From Neptunomonas qingdaonensis (lineage in GTDB: Bacteria > Pseudomonadota > Gammaproteobacteria > Pseudomonadales > Balneatricaceae), in the NCBI RefSeq assembly GCF_900113275.1, contig NZ_FOOU01000004.1, forward strand, positions 124,001 through 188,000: 64,000 nucleotides of DNA, given 5' to 3'. The notes below the pieces were generated by a model, which was not told where the DNA came from, did not search any database, and saw only the letters and a program-made list of their open reading frames with translations. Made by a program: the position numbers and the translations under genes. Numbering within the stretch: position 1 is the first letter of the stretch; each line of letters begins with the position of its first letter. Below, in pieces: positions 43,646 through 51,286 of the stretch.

Positions 43646-44562
43646 TAACCGCGCTTATCGTCGCTACTGCGTTCCCAGATATAAATCGTAGAAGGTTCAG
43701 GCTCCCAGACCCTGGCATTCTCAATGCCGGGCAAGGTAGTTAATGCCTGATATTCAGACGCCATGGCAACATAATCATCTGTTTCTGCCATCACCGCCGG
43801 TTTACAGGCAATCGGATCACGTACGACTGCAAATCCGTCGCGTGTTCCGATCGTAAACGTGAAGAACCCATCCAGATCTTTTAACGCATATTCCAAAGCT
43901 TCGGTTAACGTGTCTCCTTGCTGCAAACGATAGGTCAGATAACCTGCAGCCACTTCGGAATCATTGTCAGTTTCAAATTTTACCCCTTCGCGTTTTAGCT
44001 CTTCTCGCAAGCGGTTGTGATTAGACAAGGAGCCGTTATGCACCAAACATAAATCCATTCCCGTTGAGAAAGGATGGCTCCCTTCCATCGTTACGGCCGA
44101 TTCAGTTGCCATACGCGTATGGCCGATGATGTGACTACCTTTCATACCACGCAGGTTAAATGTCTCGGCGATTTGCGCAGGCAAACCCACTTCCTTTAGA
44201 ATTTCAATCGACTGGCCAGCACTCAGAATAAGCACATCGCAGGCATTTTCAGCCAGATACGCTTCTGCTATTGCATCTGTCGTGTGCAATTTAAAGACGG
44301 CTACTTTAGCGTTCTGAAACCATTCAACACCGATATCCAATTCATCCTGGATTTTCTCGGCCAATGCCTTCCAGTCATAATTTTTTTCAGGATGACGTAA
44401 TGTCAATTTAATCCAGTCGTCAGCGACTTCGTCACCATAAATTGCAAATCCAGCGCTATCCGGGCCACGGTCAGTCATTGCAATCAGCATGGGCGTAAAT
44501 AATTCTCCGATCTGACTTTCCAATGCTGGGTTTTTCAAATACAAACCAACAATTCCACACAT
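43645..44562 (-). CDS. mgsA: N-methylglutamate synthase subunit MgsA (class II amidotransferase)
   Basis: A 305-residue class II glutamine amidotransferase-type protein. The nucleophile Cys2 is present (MCGIVGLYLKN), with LTDRGPDSAGFA-like (MTDRGPDSAGFAIYG), GHTRMATESAVTMEGSHPF, and LVHNGSLSNHNRLREEL. It hydrolyses the amide of gamma-glutamylmethylamide or glutamine and channels the amine to MgsC. It lies 42 bp after gmaS. Resembles GlxB and PurF/GltB N-terminal domains; genomic context gives the specific name. Confidence 0.92.
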   Translation of the reverse strand: MCGIVGLYLKNPALESQIGELFTPMLIAMTDRGPDSAGFAIYGDEVADDWIKLTLRHPEKNYDWKALAEKIQDELDIGVEWFQNAKVAVFKLHTTDAIAEAYLAENACDVLILSAGQSIEILKEVGLPAQIAETFNLRGMKGSHIIGHTRMATESAVTMEGSHPFSTGMDLCLVHNGSLSNHNRLREELKREGVKFETDNDSEVAAGYLTYRLQQGDTLTEALEYALKDLDGFFTFTIGTRDGFAVVRDPIACKPAVMAETDDYVAMASEYQALTTLPGIENARVWEPEPSTIYIWERSSDDKRG

Positions 44563-44604
44563 AAATAACGTCCTCTATACTCTTTTAACGTAAGCCAACG
44601 GGCA

Positions 44605-45936
44605 TCAGAAAAATTCTGCGTATTGTTTTAATTCCCAGTCAGATACGTGACGGCTGTAATCGACCCACTCATTGCGTTTAACTTTTATAAACTCACTCAC
44701 AATCTCTTCGCCTAATAACTCAACAAAAATCTTGTCAGCCTCAAGCGCATCCAATGCTTCATTTAGGTTCTGAGGCAAAATATCGATACCCTGCTCGCTA
44801 AGCTCGTCGTCCGTAAGAGCATAAAGATTGACGTTTTTCGGCTCACCGGGATCAAGTTCACGTTCGATTCCATCCAGCCCTGCAGCAATCAATGCGGCAT
44901 GCACCAGATAGGGGTTACAGCTGGAGTCCGGTAAACGGAATTCAAGCCGTCCATAAGGAATTCGTACCATCGCAGAACGATTATTATCACCATAAGCAAT
45001 GAAAGCAGGTGCCCAGGTGGCACCGGAAGCAGAACCTCCCACAACAAGGCGTTTATAGGAGTTCACGGTAGGCGCAGCAAAAGCACAGAGAGCTTTGGCG
45101 TGATGCAGCAACCCTGCCGTAAAGTGATAAGCCATTTTTGACAGCCCCATGCCATTCACATCGCTGTCATCATTGAAAAGATTTTTTCCAGCTGAATCGG
45201 TAATGGAAAGATGAAAATGCATGCCGTTACCCGCAGCCTTGGCCGATGGCTTTGGCATAAAGGAGCACACCATATCCATATCGTTGGCAATTTCACCCGC
45301 CGCCATACGAACAAATGTAAAACGGTCTGCCGACTCTAATGCTTCACCGTAGGTATAGTTAATTTCAAACTGACCGTTGGCATCTTCGTGGTCTATCTGA
45401 TAAACATCGAAGTCAACTTTTTGAAGCGATTCAACTAATGTTTCCAGAAACTCACGTGAACGAGACAAGCCTTTATAGTCATAGCAAGGTTTGGCCAGCA
45501 CATCACTATCATCCACTGGCGTTAACTCACCTTCGGAAGTACGTTTAAACAAAGAAAATTCAGGTTCCAATCCCGTGTTTAATGTCCAGCCTTTATCAGC
45601 CAACAATTTGAGCTGGCGCTTAAGAACTACACGGCTATCGTAAGGATGCGGTGCTCCGTTGACATAACCATCACACACAACACGCGCATATCCGGGCTGC
45701 CACGGAACAATAGAAAGTGTTTCCAGATCCCCACGCGCTAAAAAGTCGGGGCCATGAGGTTCCATACCCAATCCACAGACAGCAAACCCGGCAAAGCCTG
45801 CTCCTTTTTCTACGACATCCATCAGACAATTCACAGGGACAGACTTGGTTTTTGCAACGCCATGAATATCTACGAATTGCGCGAGAATGTACTTGATATT
45901 GTTATCACTGAGAAATGCGGCTATTTCTGGTGGCAT
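44605..45936 (-). CDS. gmaS: gamma-glutamylmethylamide synthetase
   Basis: A 443-residue member of the glutamine-synthetase superfamily. It ligates methylamine to glutamate with ATP, the entry step for methylamine. Seen: the beta-grasp N-terminal domain ([24 protein letters not shown]), EPEFSLF metal ligands, the catalytic [47 protein letters not shown], and [13 protein letters not shown]. Size and the [16 protein letters not shown] core fit GmaS rather than GlnA. First gene of the operon, with a sigma-54-type promoter about 110 bp upstream and the divergent XRE-cupin regulator beyond. GGAG ribosome site. Confidence 0.95.
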   Translation of the reverse strand: MPPEIAAFLSDNNIKYILAQFVDIHGVAKTKSVPVNCLMDVVEKGAGFAGFAVCGLGMEPHGPDFLARGDLETLSIVPWQPGYARVVCDGYVNGAPHPYDSRVVLKRQLKLLADKGWTLNTGLEPEFSLFKRTSEGELTPVDDSDVLAKPCYDYKGLSRSREFLETLVESLQKVDFDVYQIDHEDANGQFEINYTYGEALESADRFTFVRMAAGEIANDMDMVCSFMPKPSAKAAGNGMHFHLSITDSAGKNLFNDDSDVNGMGLSKMAYHFTAGLLHHAKALCAFAAPTVNSYKRLVVGGSASGATWAPAFIAYGDNNRSAMVRIPYGRLEFRLPDSSCNPYLVHAALIAAGLDGIERELDPGEPKNVNLYALTDDELSEQGIDILPQNLNEALDALEADKIFVELLGEEIVSEFIKVKRNEWVDYSRHVSDWELKQYAEFF

Positions 45937-46027
45937 TTGTTGCTCTCCTTAAAGTTCATCGAATCAGTGCCAAATTCAAAAAGCACTCATCAATATTTCT
46001 TTTCAGTAAAATTATTTACTTTAGGAG

Positions 46028-46047
46028 AAAGCAAACCGTGTGCCACT
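46028..46047 (-). promoter_or_regulatory. sigma-54 promoter for the gmaS operon
   Basis: On the minus strand TGGCAC-N5-TTGCTTT, a full consensus -24/-12 element (GG at 46043-46044, GC at 46031-46032, 10 bases between). Transcription would start near 46019, leaving an 80-base leader before gmaS. Confidence 0.88.
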
Positions 46048-46051
46048 TTAT

Positions 46052-46064
46052 TTCCTAGCAGGAA
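46052..46064. promoter_or_regulatory. inverted repeat between gmaS and XRE-cupin gene
   Basis: TTCCT-AGC-AGGAA, perfect 5-bp arms, immediately upstream of the gmaS -24 element. Candidate operator for the divergent XRE-cupin regulator or chance; the sequence around it is AT-rich. Confidence 0.4.
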
Positions 46065-46174
46065 TATAATTTTCTTTGAAGTGTAAGTTATTGATATTTA
46101 TACGACTGGTAAATAATATTTCTTTGTGGGAATATTTAATCATTAGAATATATAAATCAGATCCGACGATCCTT

Positions 46175-46191
46175 TGCATATAATTGGTGCA
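46175..46191. promoter_or_regulatory. NtrC-like binding site upstream of gmaS
   Basis: The 17-mer TGCATATAATTGGTGCA has a perfect right half (TGGTGCA) and matching outer TGCA on the left. It lies about 130 bp upstream of the gmaS -24 element, a usual enhancer position, and just before the XRE-cupin gene. Confidence 0.6.
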
Positions 46192-46215
46192 TACGCCCAA
46201 GAAGGGAGCAAAAAA

Positions 46216-46812
46216 ATGACAGATGGAAAGAATGAGAAGTTCAATCTCGATCAATACATAGGTATGAAAGTTAAGAAAGCACGCACACAGGAAGGACTTA
46301 AAATTACAGATGTTGCCCGGATTTCAGGGATTAGTCAGGGCATGGTCAGCAAAATTGAAAACGCACAGGTCTCCACCAGTCTTGATACTCTCAGTCGCTT
46401 GTGTGTCGCCATTGGCTTACCCATATCACGACTCTTCAGCGATTACGATGTGCCTGATGGTGGCGCTCAATTCACAAAGTCCGGTGAAGGCTTAGAAGTC
46501 GTGCGTCGAGGAACAGAAAAGGGGCATACCTATCAACTGCTGACGTATCAACGTGGTGGAAAAAAGAGCTTCGAACCCTTTTTAGTGACAATGGATGATG
46601 TCTCAGAAGTATTCCCTACCTTTTCCCATCCGGGTGAAGAGTTTATTCATTTACTCTCTGGAAAATTAACCTACCGGCATGGAAATCATACCTACCAGAT
46701 GGAAGCGGGAGACAGTTTGACTTTCGATGCTCAGATACCCCATGGGCCAGAAACACTGGAAGAGGTACCCATAAAATTGCTTTCTATTATTAACTACAGT
46801 GATGGCGAATAA
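46216..46812 (+). CDS. XRE-family regulator with cupin domain
   Basis: A 198-residue regulator: N-terminal helix-turn-helix (about residues 15-70, KVKKARTQEGLKITDVARISGISQGMVSKIENAQVSTSLDTLSRL) and a C-terminal cupin (about 115-190, HPGEEFIHLLSGKLTYRHGNHTYQMEAGDSLTFDAQIPHGPE). The cupin keeps His/Glu residues of the metal or ligand site (GEEFIHLLSG, IPHG). Such proteins often sense a small metabolite. It is divergent from gmaS. Start set at 46216 with AAGGGAG upstream; an earlier in-frame ATG (46174) lies within the NtrC-like site. A role in methylamine control is inferred from position. Confidence 0.88.
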   Translation: MTDGKNEKFNLDQYIGMKVKKARTQEGLKITDVARISGISQGMVSKIENAQVSTSLDTLSRLCVAIGLPISRLFSDYDVPDGGAQFTKSGEGLEVVRRGTEKGHTYQLLTYQRGGKKSFEPFLVTMDDVSEVFPTFSHPGEEFIHLLSGKLTYRHGNHTYQMEAGDSLTFDAQIPHGPETLEEVPIKLLSIINYSDGE

Positions 46813-46841
46813 CCCAGATCACCTTAACGCAGACAAAGTTA

Positions 46842-46884
46842 CGCTATCTCTTGCTTGGTAATCTCTGGCTTACAAGAGATAGCG
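46842..46884. terminator. long-loop inverted repeat between convergent genes
   Basis: A 12-bp perfect stem (CGCTATCTCTTG 46842-46853 with CAAGAGATAGCG 46873-46884), 19-base loop, no T-run. It lies between the convergent XRE-cupin and GcvT-family genes, so a bidirectional terminator is likely, although non-canonical. Confidence 0.6.
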
Positions 46885-46901
46885 ATATATCAACTTTTAT
46901 A

Positions 46902-48032
46902 TCAACCTTTTGCGGTGCGCTTTTTCTTTTCAGGATCATCGAACGGTAATGAATGCGCAATAGCCGCTACCTGGATACTCCCTTTAACTTCAAGCCGCGC
47001 CCCCTGTTCAGCATAGCCAGTATCAAAACGAGCAATTGCCATCGATTTCTGCGTTAGCCTTGAGAACATACCACAGGTAATGACGCCAACCTGTTTTCCA
47101 TCCGCCCATAAGGTGTCGCCTTCAGCGGCAGCCTCTGCGCCTTCAAGTAATACACCGAAAATTTTGAATCGTTCCTGTCCCTGCATTCGAAAATGCTCAT
47201 TGGCGCCGCGAAACTCTGTTTTATCTTTAGAGACGGTAAAATCCAATCCGAGCTCCCACAATGTATCACCGGCGGCTTCATTTTCGAACGGGTACATTTC
47301 AGAGTTATCGTAGGGGTAGAACAATAGATAACTTTCTACCCTCAACATATCCAATGCTGTAAAGGCACAGGGAATAATACCCATTGATTTGCCTTTTTCC
47401 AGAATACTATCCCAGATAAACACCACATCAGCGGCCTTACAGAAAATCTCATATCCCCGCTCGCCGGTATAACCGGTTCGTGAAATCATCACAGGTCGAT
47501 CAAACAGACGCGTTTGCATATGGTGAAAATAAGGTAGGTCACGAATACCCGGCACATGCTCAGCAAGAAAATCAACCGCAACAGGCCCCTGTAAAGAAAT
47601 GTCATGCAGGTCATCATCAAACTGAATAACGACTTGGCGTCCTTGTATCGAACGAGTCAGCATTTCATAGCCATTGCCTGCACCAAGCACAACCATAAAC
47701 GCATTAGGCCCGGTACGGTAAATGACACAGTCATCCACGAATTTACCCATTTCGTTCAAAATTGTTGCGTACACTGACTTTCCCGGATACAACTTCGAGA
47801 TGTCGCGCGTGGTCGCATATTCCAATAGGCTTTCCGCATGAGGGCCAACGAAATGCACTTTCTTTAAACCCGATACATCCATTAAGCCTGCTTTTGTCCG
47901 GATTGCTTCGTGAGCCAGCGACAGATCACTGTCATAGCTCCATGCTGTCCCCATCCCATTCCAGTCTTCTAACTTTGAACCTAATGCCCGATGCCTCTCT
48001 GCTAATGCAGAATAACGCCATAAAGTTGCCAT
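46902..48032 (-). CDS. GcvT-family (THF-dependent) protein, candidate DmmD
   Basis: A 376-residue protein of the aminomethyltransferase family: SYDSDLSLAHEAIRTKAGLMDVSGLKKVHFVGPHAESLLEYATTRDI, then MISRTGYTGERGYEIFCKA, DMLRVESYLLFYP and a C-terminal barrel (FGVLLEGAEAAAEGD..VGVITCGMFS). It should bind tetrahydrofolate and accept a methyl or formaldehyde unit. It is not a standard glycine-cleavage GcvT, since no gcvH/P is near, and its N-terminus does not look like DmdA. Linkage to the amine genes and a sigma-54 promoter like that of gmaS suggest a role such as DmmD, needed for growth on methylated amines in R. pomeroyi. AGGAG site six bases upstream. Confidence 0.72.
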   Translation of the reverse strand: MATLWRYSALAERHRALGSKLEDWNGMGTAWSYDSDLSLAHEAIRTKAGLMDVSGLKKVHFVGPHAESLLEYATTRDISKLYPGKSVYATILNEMGKFVDDCVIYRTGPNAFMVVLGAGNGYEMLTRSIQGRQVVIQFDDDLHDISLQGPVAVDFLAEHVPGIRDLPYFHHMQTRLFDRPVMISRTGYTGERGYEIFCKAADVVFIWDSILEKGKSMGIIPCAFTALDMLRVESYLLFYPYDNSEMYPFENEAAGDTLWELGLDFTVSKDKTEFRGANEHFRMQGQERFKIFGVLLEGAEAAAEGDTLWADGKQVGVITCGMFSRLTQKSMAIARFDTGYAEQGARLEVKGSIQVAAIAHSLPFDDPEKKKRTAKG

Positions 48033-48092
48033 ATTCAGCTCCTGTATCCTACTTAAAAAAATTACCGATAAGAAATTAATTTTCCTTAAGGG

Positions 48093-48112
48093 AAAGCAAG
48101 TAGTATGCCACT
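48093..48112 (-). promoter_or_regulatory. sigma-54 promoter for the GcvT-family gene
   Basis: On the minus strand TGGCAT-N5-TTGCTTT, GG at 48108-48109 and GC at 48096-48097 with 10 bases between. It lies about 60 bp before the start codon. The sequence around it (AGTGGCATAC, GCTTTCCCTTAAGG) echoes the kinase-operon and amt promoters. Confidence 0.85.
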
Positions 48113-48200
48113 GATACCTGTCATACTTGAGTATGGCGCTTTACTATCTCGTTTGGACCCGATCAAACGCTCCGTTATGGCATAGAGAAGGATGGAAAAT

Positions 48201-48271
48201 GCCCTGCAATCAGGGCTCTGCTGAAAACAAAGTCATTTTCTAATAAACCCATTATTGTCAGAAATAATGGG
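48201..48271. other. two hairpins in gap 48033-48509
   Basis: GCCCTG-CAAT-CAGGGC (48201-48216) and CCCATTATT-GTCAGA-AATAATGGG (48248-48271, 9-bp perfect stem), the latter running into the palindrome GGGACGTCCC. Neither has a T-run. They lie between the GcvT-family gene promoter and the thiolase-like gene. The rest of the 477-bp gap holds the sigma-54 and NtrC-like sites and no gene that I can see. Confidence 0.5.
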
Positions 48272-48363
48272 GACGTCCCAACAGTGTTAATATCTAAGGA
48301 TTCCCCTCAGCATCATATTGACGCACTTAAATGTACTAACAGCGGCAACAACACTTGAAGCTT

Positions 48364-48380
48364 GCACCAAATAGACGCAC
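48364..48380. promoter_or_regulatory. NtrC-like binding site upstream of GcvT-family gene
   Basis: TGCACCA-AAT-AGACGCA: a perfect left half and a degenerate right half (4 of 7) of the NtrC consensus, about 255 bp upstream of the -24 element at 48.1 kb. Confidence 0.5.
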
Positions 48381-48509
48381 AGCCCCTTTTCTCCCTGACA
48401 GTATCAGGCAACCGCTTTCCAATGGCTGGTGACTAGTATTAATCAGCAAAAATAATGTGAGGATTTCTGATATTATTTCTTTCTTTTAATTTCATAGGAT
48501 TGCGACGCA

Positions 48510-49601
48510 ATGACGACCTCGCCTATAAAAATAATTGCAGGCTATGCGCAGATTGATCAGGACGAAAGTGCTTTACTGCATCGACACCGCGCACAATATC
48601 AAACTCGTTTAGACGCTATCCAGCAACTAAAAATAACGCCAACGTTATTAACCATCGATCCTTTATCTACCGATTGGCATAGCGATCAACAACCGAATCA
48701 CTTTCGCAGTGGCTGCGCGCCTATCATGGCGCTGAAGCAGGCTCAGCTATTAATTGAACAAGGCCATGAAGCGGTTATTATTAGTGGCGACGACCCGGTA
48801 AAGAGCGGCTATGGCCGTGAAGAACGCCACCAACTGATGTCTGTTTACGCTGATGATTATTCGATCGCACAGTTATATAACGATCTGGCTAACGAGTTTA
48901 TTAAGGAGAACCATAGTAACGAACAACAGTTTTTAGCACTTGCAGATGCCCTCTTTACTAACCACAGCCGTAGTCACAAGATCGCTGAGCAAGAGGGGCG
49001 TGCGCATTTTCCCGCGCCTGGATCAAAATGGTTTTCTCATGTGACGCCACTCTTTCGTGGCGTTGATTGCGCTAATCCTTTGGTAGATTTTTCAGGTCGC
49101 TTGTTATTATGCAGCGAAGCATTAGCGCAAAAAATCAATTGCCATGATGATAACATCGTCAATGTTACGGGCATTGGCTTAGGGCTACTCGATATTGATG
49201 AAGTTAAGCAATTATCACTGATTGCCCGATACGAACATTTAACACAGGCTTACCAAACGGCGTGCAAACAAGCCAATCTAGACTTAACGCCCTTGATCAC
49301 TGACGACAAAGTTTTAATGGAAATTTACACTTGTTACCCTGTGGTACCGCTCGCCTTCCTGATCAGTAGCGGTATAGTCACCTCACTCGATGAAGTGCCC
49401 GCATTTTTAGACAAGCACTTACTGACCATTACCGGTGGTATGAATCTGGCGCGCGCGCCGTGGAACAACCCTGCGCTGAATGGCTTAATTGAGATGTACC
49501 AGCAACTCATCTCTAGTTCACATCAATACGGGCTAGTACATGGGAACGGCGGCATCGGTTATCGACAGGGTATTGCCATCCTGGAAGCGAACCACCGCTA
49601 A
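48510..49601 (+). CDS. thiolase-like protein of unknown substrate
   Basis: A 363-residue protein that I place with low certainty in the thiolase superfamily. The stretch RSGCAPIMALKQAQLLIEQGHEAVIISGDDPV is laid out like the nucleophile region of thiolases (Cys, helix, then GxxxxxIISG), with the Cys at about residue 69. LTITGGMNLARAPWNNPALNGLIEM and the C-terminal VHGNGGIGYRQGIAIL resemble the end of SCP2-type thiolases. The usual CGHP/GGHPLG motif is not obvious, so catalysis may be altered. Single gene, ribosome site weak (GGATTGCGACGC region). It may act on an acyl-CoA, but the link with the amine genes is only positional. Confidence 0.6.
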   Translation: MTTSPIKIIAGYAQIDQDESALLHRHRAQYQTRLDAIQQLKITPTLLTIDPLSTDWHSDQQPNHFRSGCAPIMALKQAQLLIEQGHEAVIISGDDPVKSGYGREERHQLMSVYADDYSIAQLYNDLANEFIKENHSNEQQFLALADALFTNHSRSHKIAEQEGRAHFPAPGSKWFSHVTPLFRGVDCANPLVDFSGRLLLCSEALAQKINCHDDNIVNVTGIGLGLLDIDEVKQLSLIARYEHLTQAYQTACKQANLDLTPLITDDKVLMEIYTCYPVVPLAFLISSGIVTSLDEVPAFLDKHLLTITGGMNLARAPWNNPALNGLIEMYQQLISSSHQYGLVHGNGGIGYRQGIAILEANHR

Positions 49602-49772
49602 GCTTACATATCAGCCAAATATCAACTATTGGCGCTCCTATAACTCCCGTATCACTCCCCTATTGCGGCTCTTATTTTCCGTCTGACTTATCAAGCAGAC
49701 GGATTACAGACGGATAGCCCCTGTAGAGATTGTAATCATTGTCCTACTGCAGACGATCTTCTGCAGAATAAC

Positions 49773-50519
49773 CTACGGAATCGCTCTTTGATAACGCTTA
49801 AGTAAAATGCTCACCCTTTCTACATAGGCTTTGGTTTCAGCAAACGGGGGGATGCCATTATATTTTCTTACCGCACCCGGGCCGGCATTATAGGCAGCGG
49901 TTGCTCGTGTTATATCTCCCCGATACATTCCCAGTAGCTCAGCAAGATATTTGGCCCCGCCTTTTATGTTTTCAGCCGCATCTAAGGCATCATTAACCCC
50001 CAGCTCTTTGGCGGTTGCAGGCATCAATTGCATCAAACCCTGCGCCCCCTGGCTCGACACTGCTGCCGCATTAAAAGCAGATTCGGCATGCATTACGGCA
50101 CGAATCAAAGCGGGATCCACAGCATGTTGCTTCGCGCTCTGGCTGACATAAGTTTCAAATGAGGTTAAATTTAAAGGCGTGTTGTGCCAGTTAACCGTCG
50201 ATCCAGGATTACAGGCAAAGCAGGCAAACTTAAGCGTCGAAAACTGAATACCTTTGCGCGGCTTTTGGTCGGAAAAAGTAAGTACACCGTTCGCTTCCCG
50301 GTATTTATAAATGGATTCTGTACTATTCTTTTTACCTGAATAGCGGACTGTCTTGCCTTGTGAGCCAGCACTTACATTGGTGTACTCAACTACGCCATCA
50401 GCACGCACGATTTTACGAATACCTTCCGCTGCCCATACACTATCCGACAAACATAAAAGTCCGATGATGAAAGCGACACAATGAGCTTTCTGAGGCACTT
50501 TCTTAGCGATACGTTTCAA
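49773..50519 (-). CDS. lytic transglycosylase with DUF4124-type N-terminal region
   Basis: A 248-residue exported protein. After a signal peptide (hydrophobic CVAFIIGLLCLSDSVWA) there is a DUF4124-like stretch (IRKIVRADGVVEYTN, YREANGVLTFSDQKP) and a C-terminal SLT domain (about 125-245) with catalytic Glu in MHAESAFNAAAVSSQGAQGLMQLMPATAKELG and AGPGAVRKYNG..PPFAETKAYVERV. It cleaves peptidoglycan. I prefer a TTG start at 50519, which has AAGGG seven bases upstream and gives a proper signal peptide; the ATG at 50588 adds 23 residues that spoil it. Confidence 0.9.
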   Translation of the reverse strand: MKRIAKKVPQKAHCVAFIIGLLCLSDSVWAAEGIRKIVRADGVVEYTNVSAGSQGKTVRYSGKKNSTESIYKYREANGVLTFSDQKPRKGIQFSTLKFACFACNPGSTVNWHNTPLNLTSFETYVSQSAKQHAVDPALIRAVMHAESAFNAAAVSSQGAQGLMQLMPATAKELGVNDALDAAENIKGGAKYLAELLGMYRGDITRATAAYNAGPGAVRKYNGIPPFAETKAYVERVSILLKRYQRAIP

Positions 50520-50678
50520 GAGCCAACCCTTTTCAAACCCAACCAAAGCAAAATAGGAATCACAATTAATTAAACTTAATAAGTGCACCTGATATGGACA
50601 CCTGATACGTTCACTTAATACCTGATACCTTCTCTTAAGTAGAGTTTAGCCGATAATTTACAATTACCCAGAAATCAC

Positions 50679-51131
50679 TTACACCTTAAGTGCTGTTTCA
50701 CATTTAATCTCGCGTAAGGCGAAATTTGAATGCACCTGGGAAATACCTTCCAATGGAAATACCTTGTCATTCAGAAAACGGTCATAGGCTTTAATATCGG
50801 ACACCATCACGCGTAGCACAAAATCAGCATTGCCGGTCACGGCATAACACTGTAATACCTCTTCGCAGACCTTCATTGCCGCTTCAAATGCTTTGGTTTC
50901 ATCCACTGAATGCCGCAACAATGACACCATCACCAGAACACACAACCCTTGCTCCACCGCATCAGAATCGACAAGCGCCGCATATTTACGGATCACTTTT
51001 TTATTCTCTAATGCATTCACCCGCCGCCAGCAGGCTGCCGCTGACAAACCCACCTCATCGGCCAACTGCTGATTACTCATTCGTCCATCCTGCTGGAGGA
51101 TACGCAAAATATGCCGATCAAAAGCATCCAT
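50679..51131 (-). CDS. Lrp/AsnC-family transcriptional regulator
   Basis: A 150-residue regulator: N-terminal helix-turn-helix (FDRHILRILQQDGRMSNQQLADEVGLSAAACWRRVNALE) and C-terminal RAM/ligand domain (VLVMVSLLRHSVDETKAFEAAMKVCEEVLQCYAVTGNADFVLRVMV). Lrp-type proteins sense amino acids. It is divergent from the indolepyruvate oxidoreductase / aminotransferase operon across 155 bp, so it probably controls aromatic amino acid degradation in response to Phe, Tyr or Trp. Confidence 0.93.
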   Translation of the reverse strand: MDAFDRHILRILQQDGRMSNQQLADEVGLSAAACWRRVNALENKKVIRKYAALVDSDAVEQGLCVLVMVSLLRHSVDETKAFEAAMKVCEEVLQCYAVTGNADFVLRVMVSDIKAYDRFLNDKVFPLEGISQVHSNFALREIKCETALKV

Positions 51132-51286
51132 TAATATAATCCACTATTTGTAATTTATTTTTAATAAGTTAACTATTTACGAAAGAATATTCCATTTTGT
51201 TGCATTTTTACACATTAAATAGAAAGCACCTTTCTCCAAAAAACACCTAAACTGATTAAATAACAAACAATAAAAGTAGCCTCCTT

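Noticed and set aside
41597-44562. Glutamate synthase (gltB split into three genes)
   Set aside because: The subunit split and linkage to gmaS fit N-methylglutamate synthase.
46902-48032. DMSP demethylase DmdA
   Set aside because: Same superfamily and length, but the N-terminal half does not resemble DmdA as I remember it, and no acrylate or methylthiopropionate genes are present.
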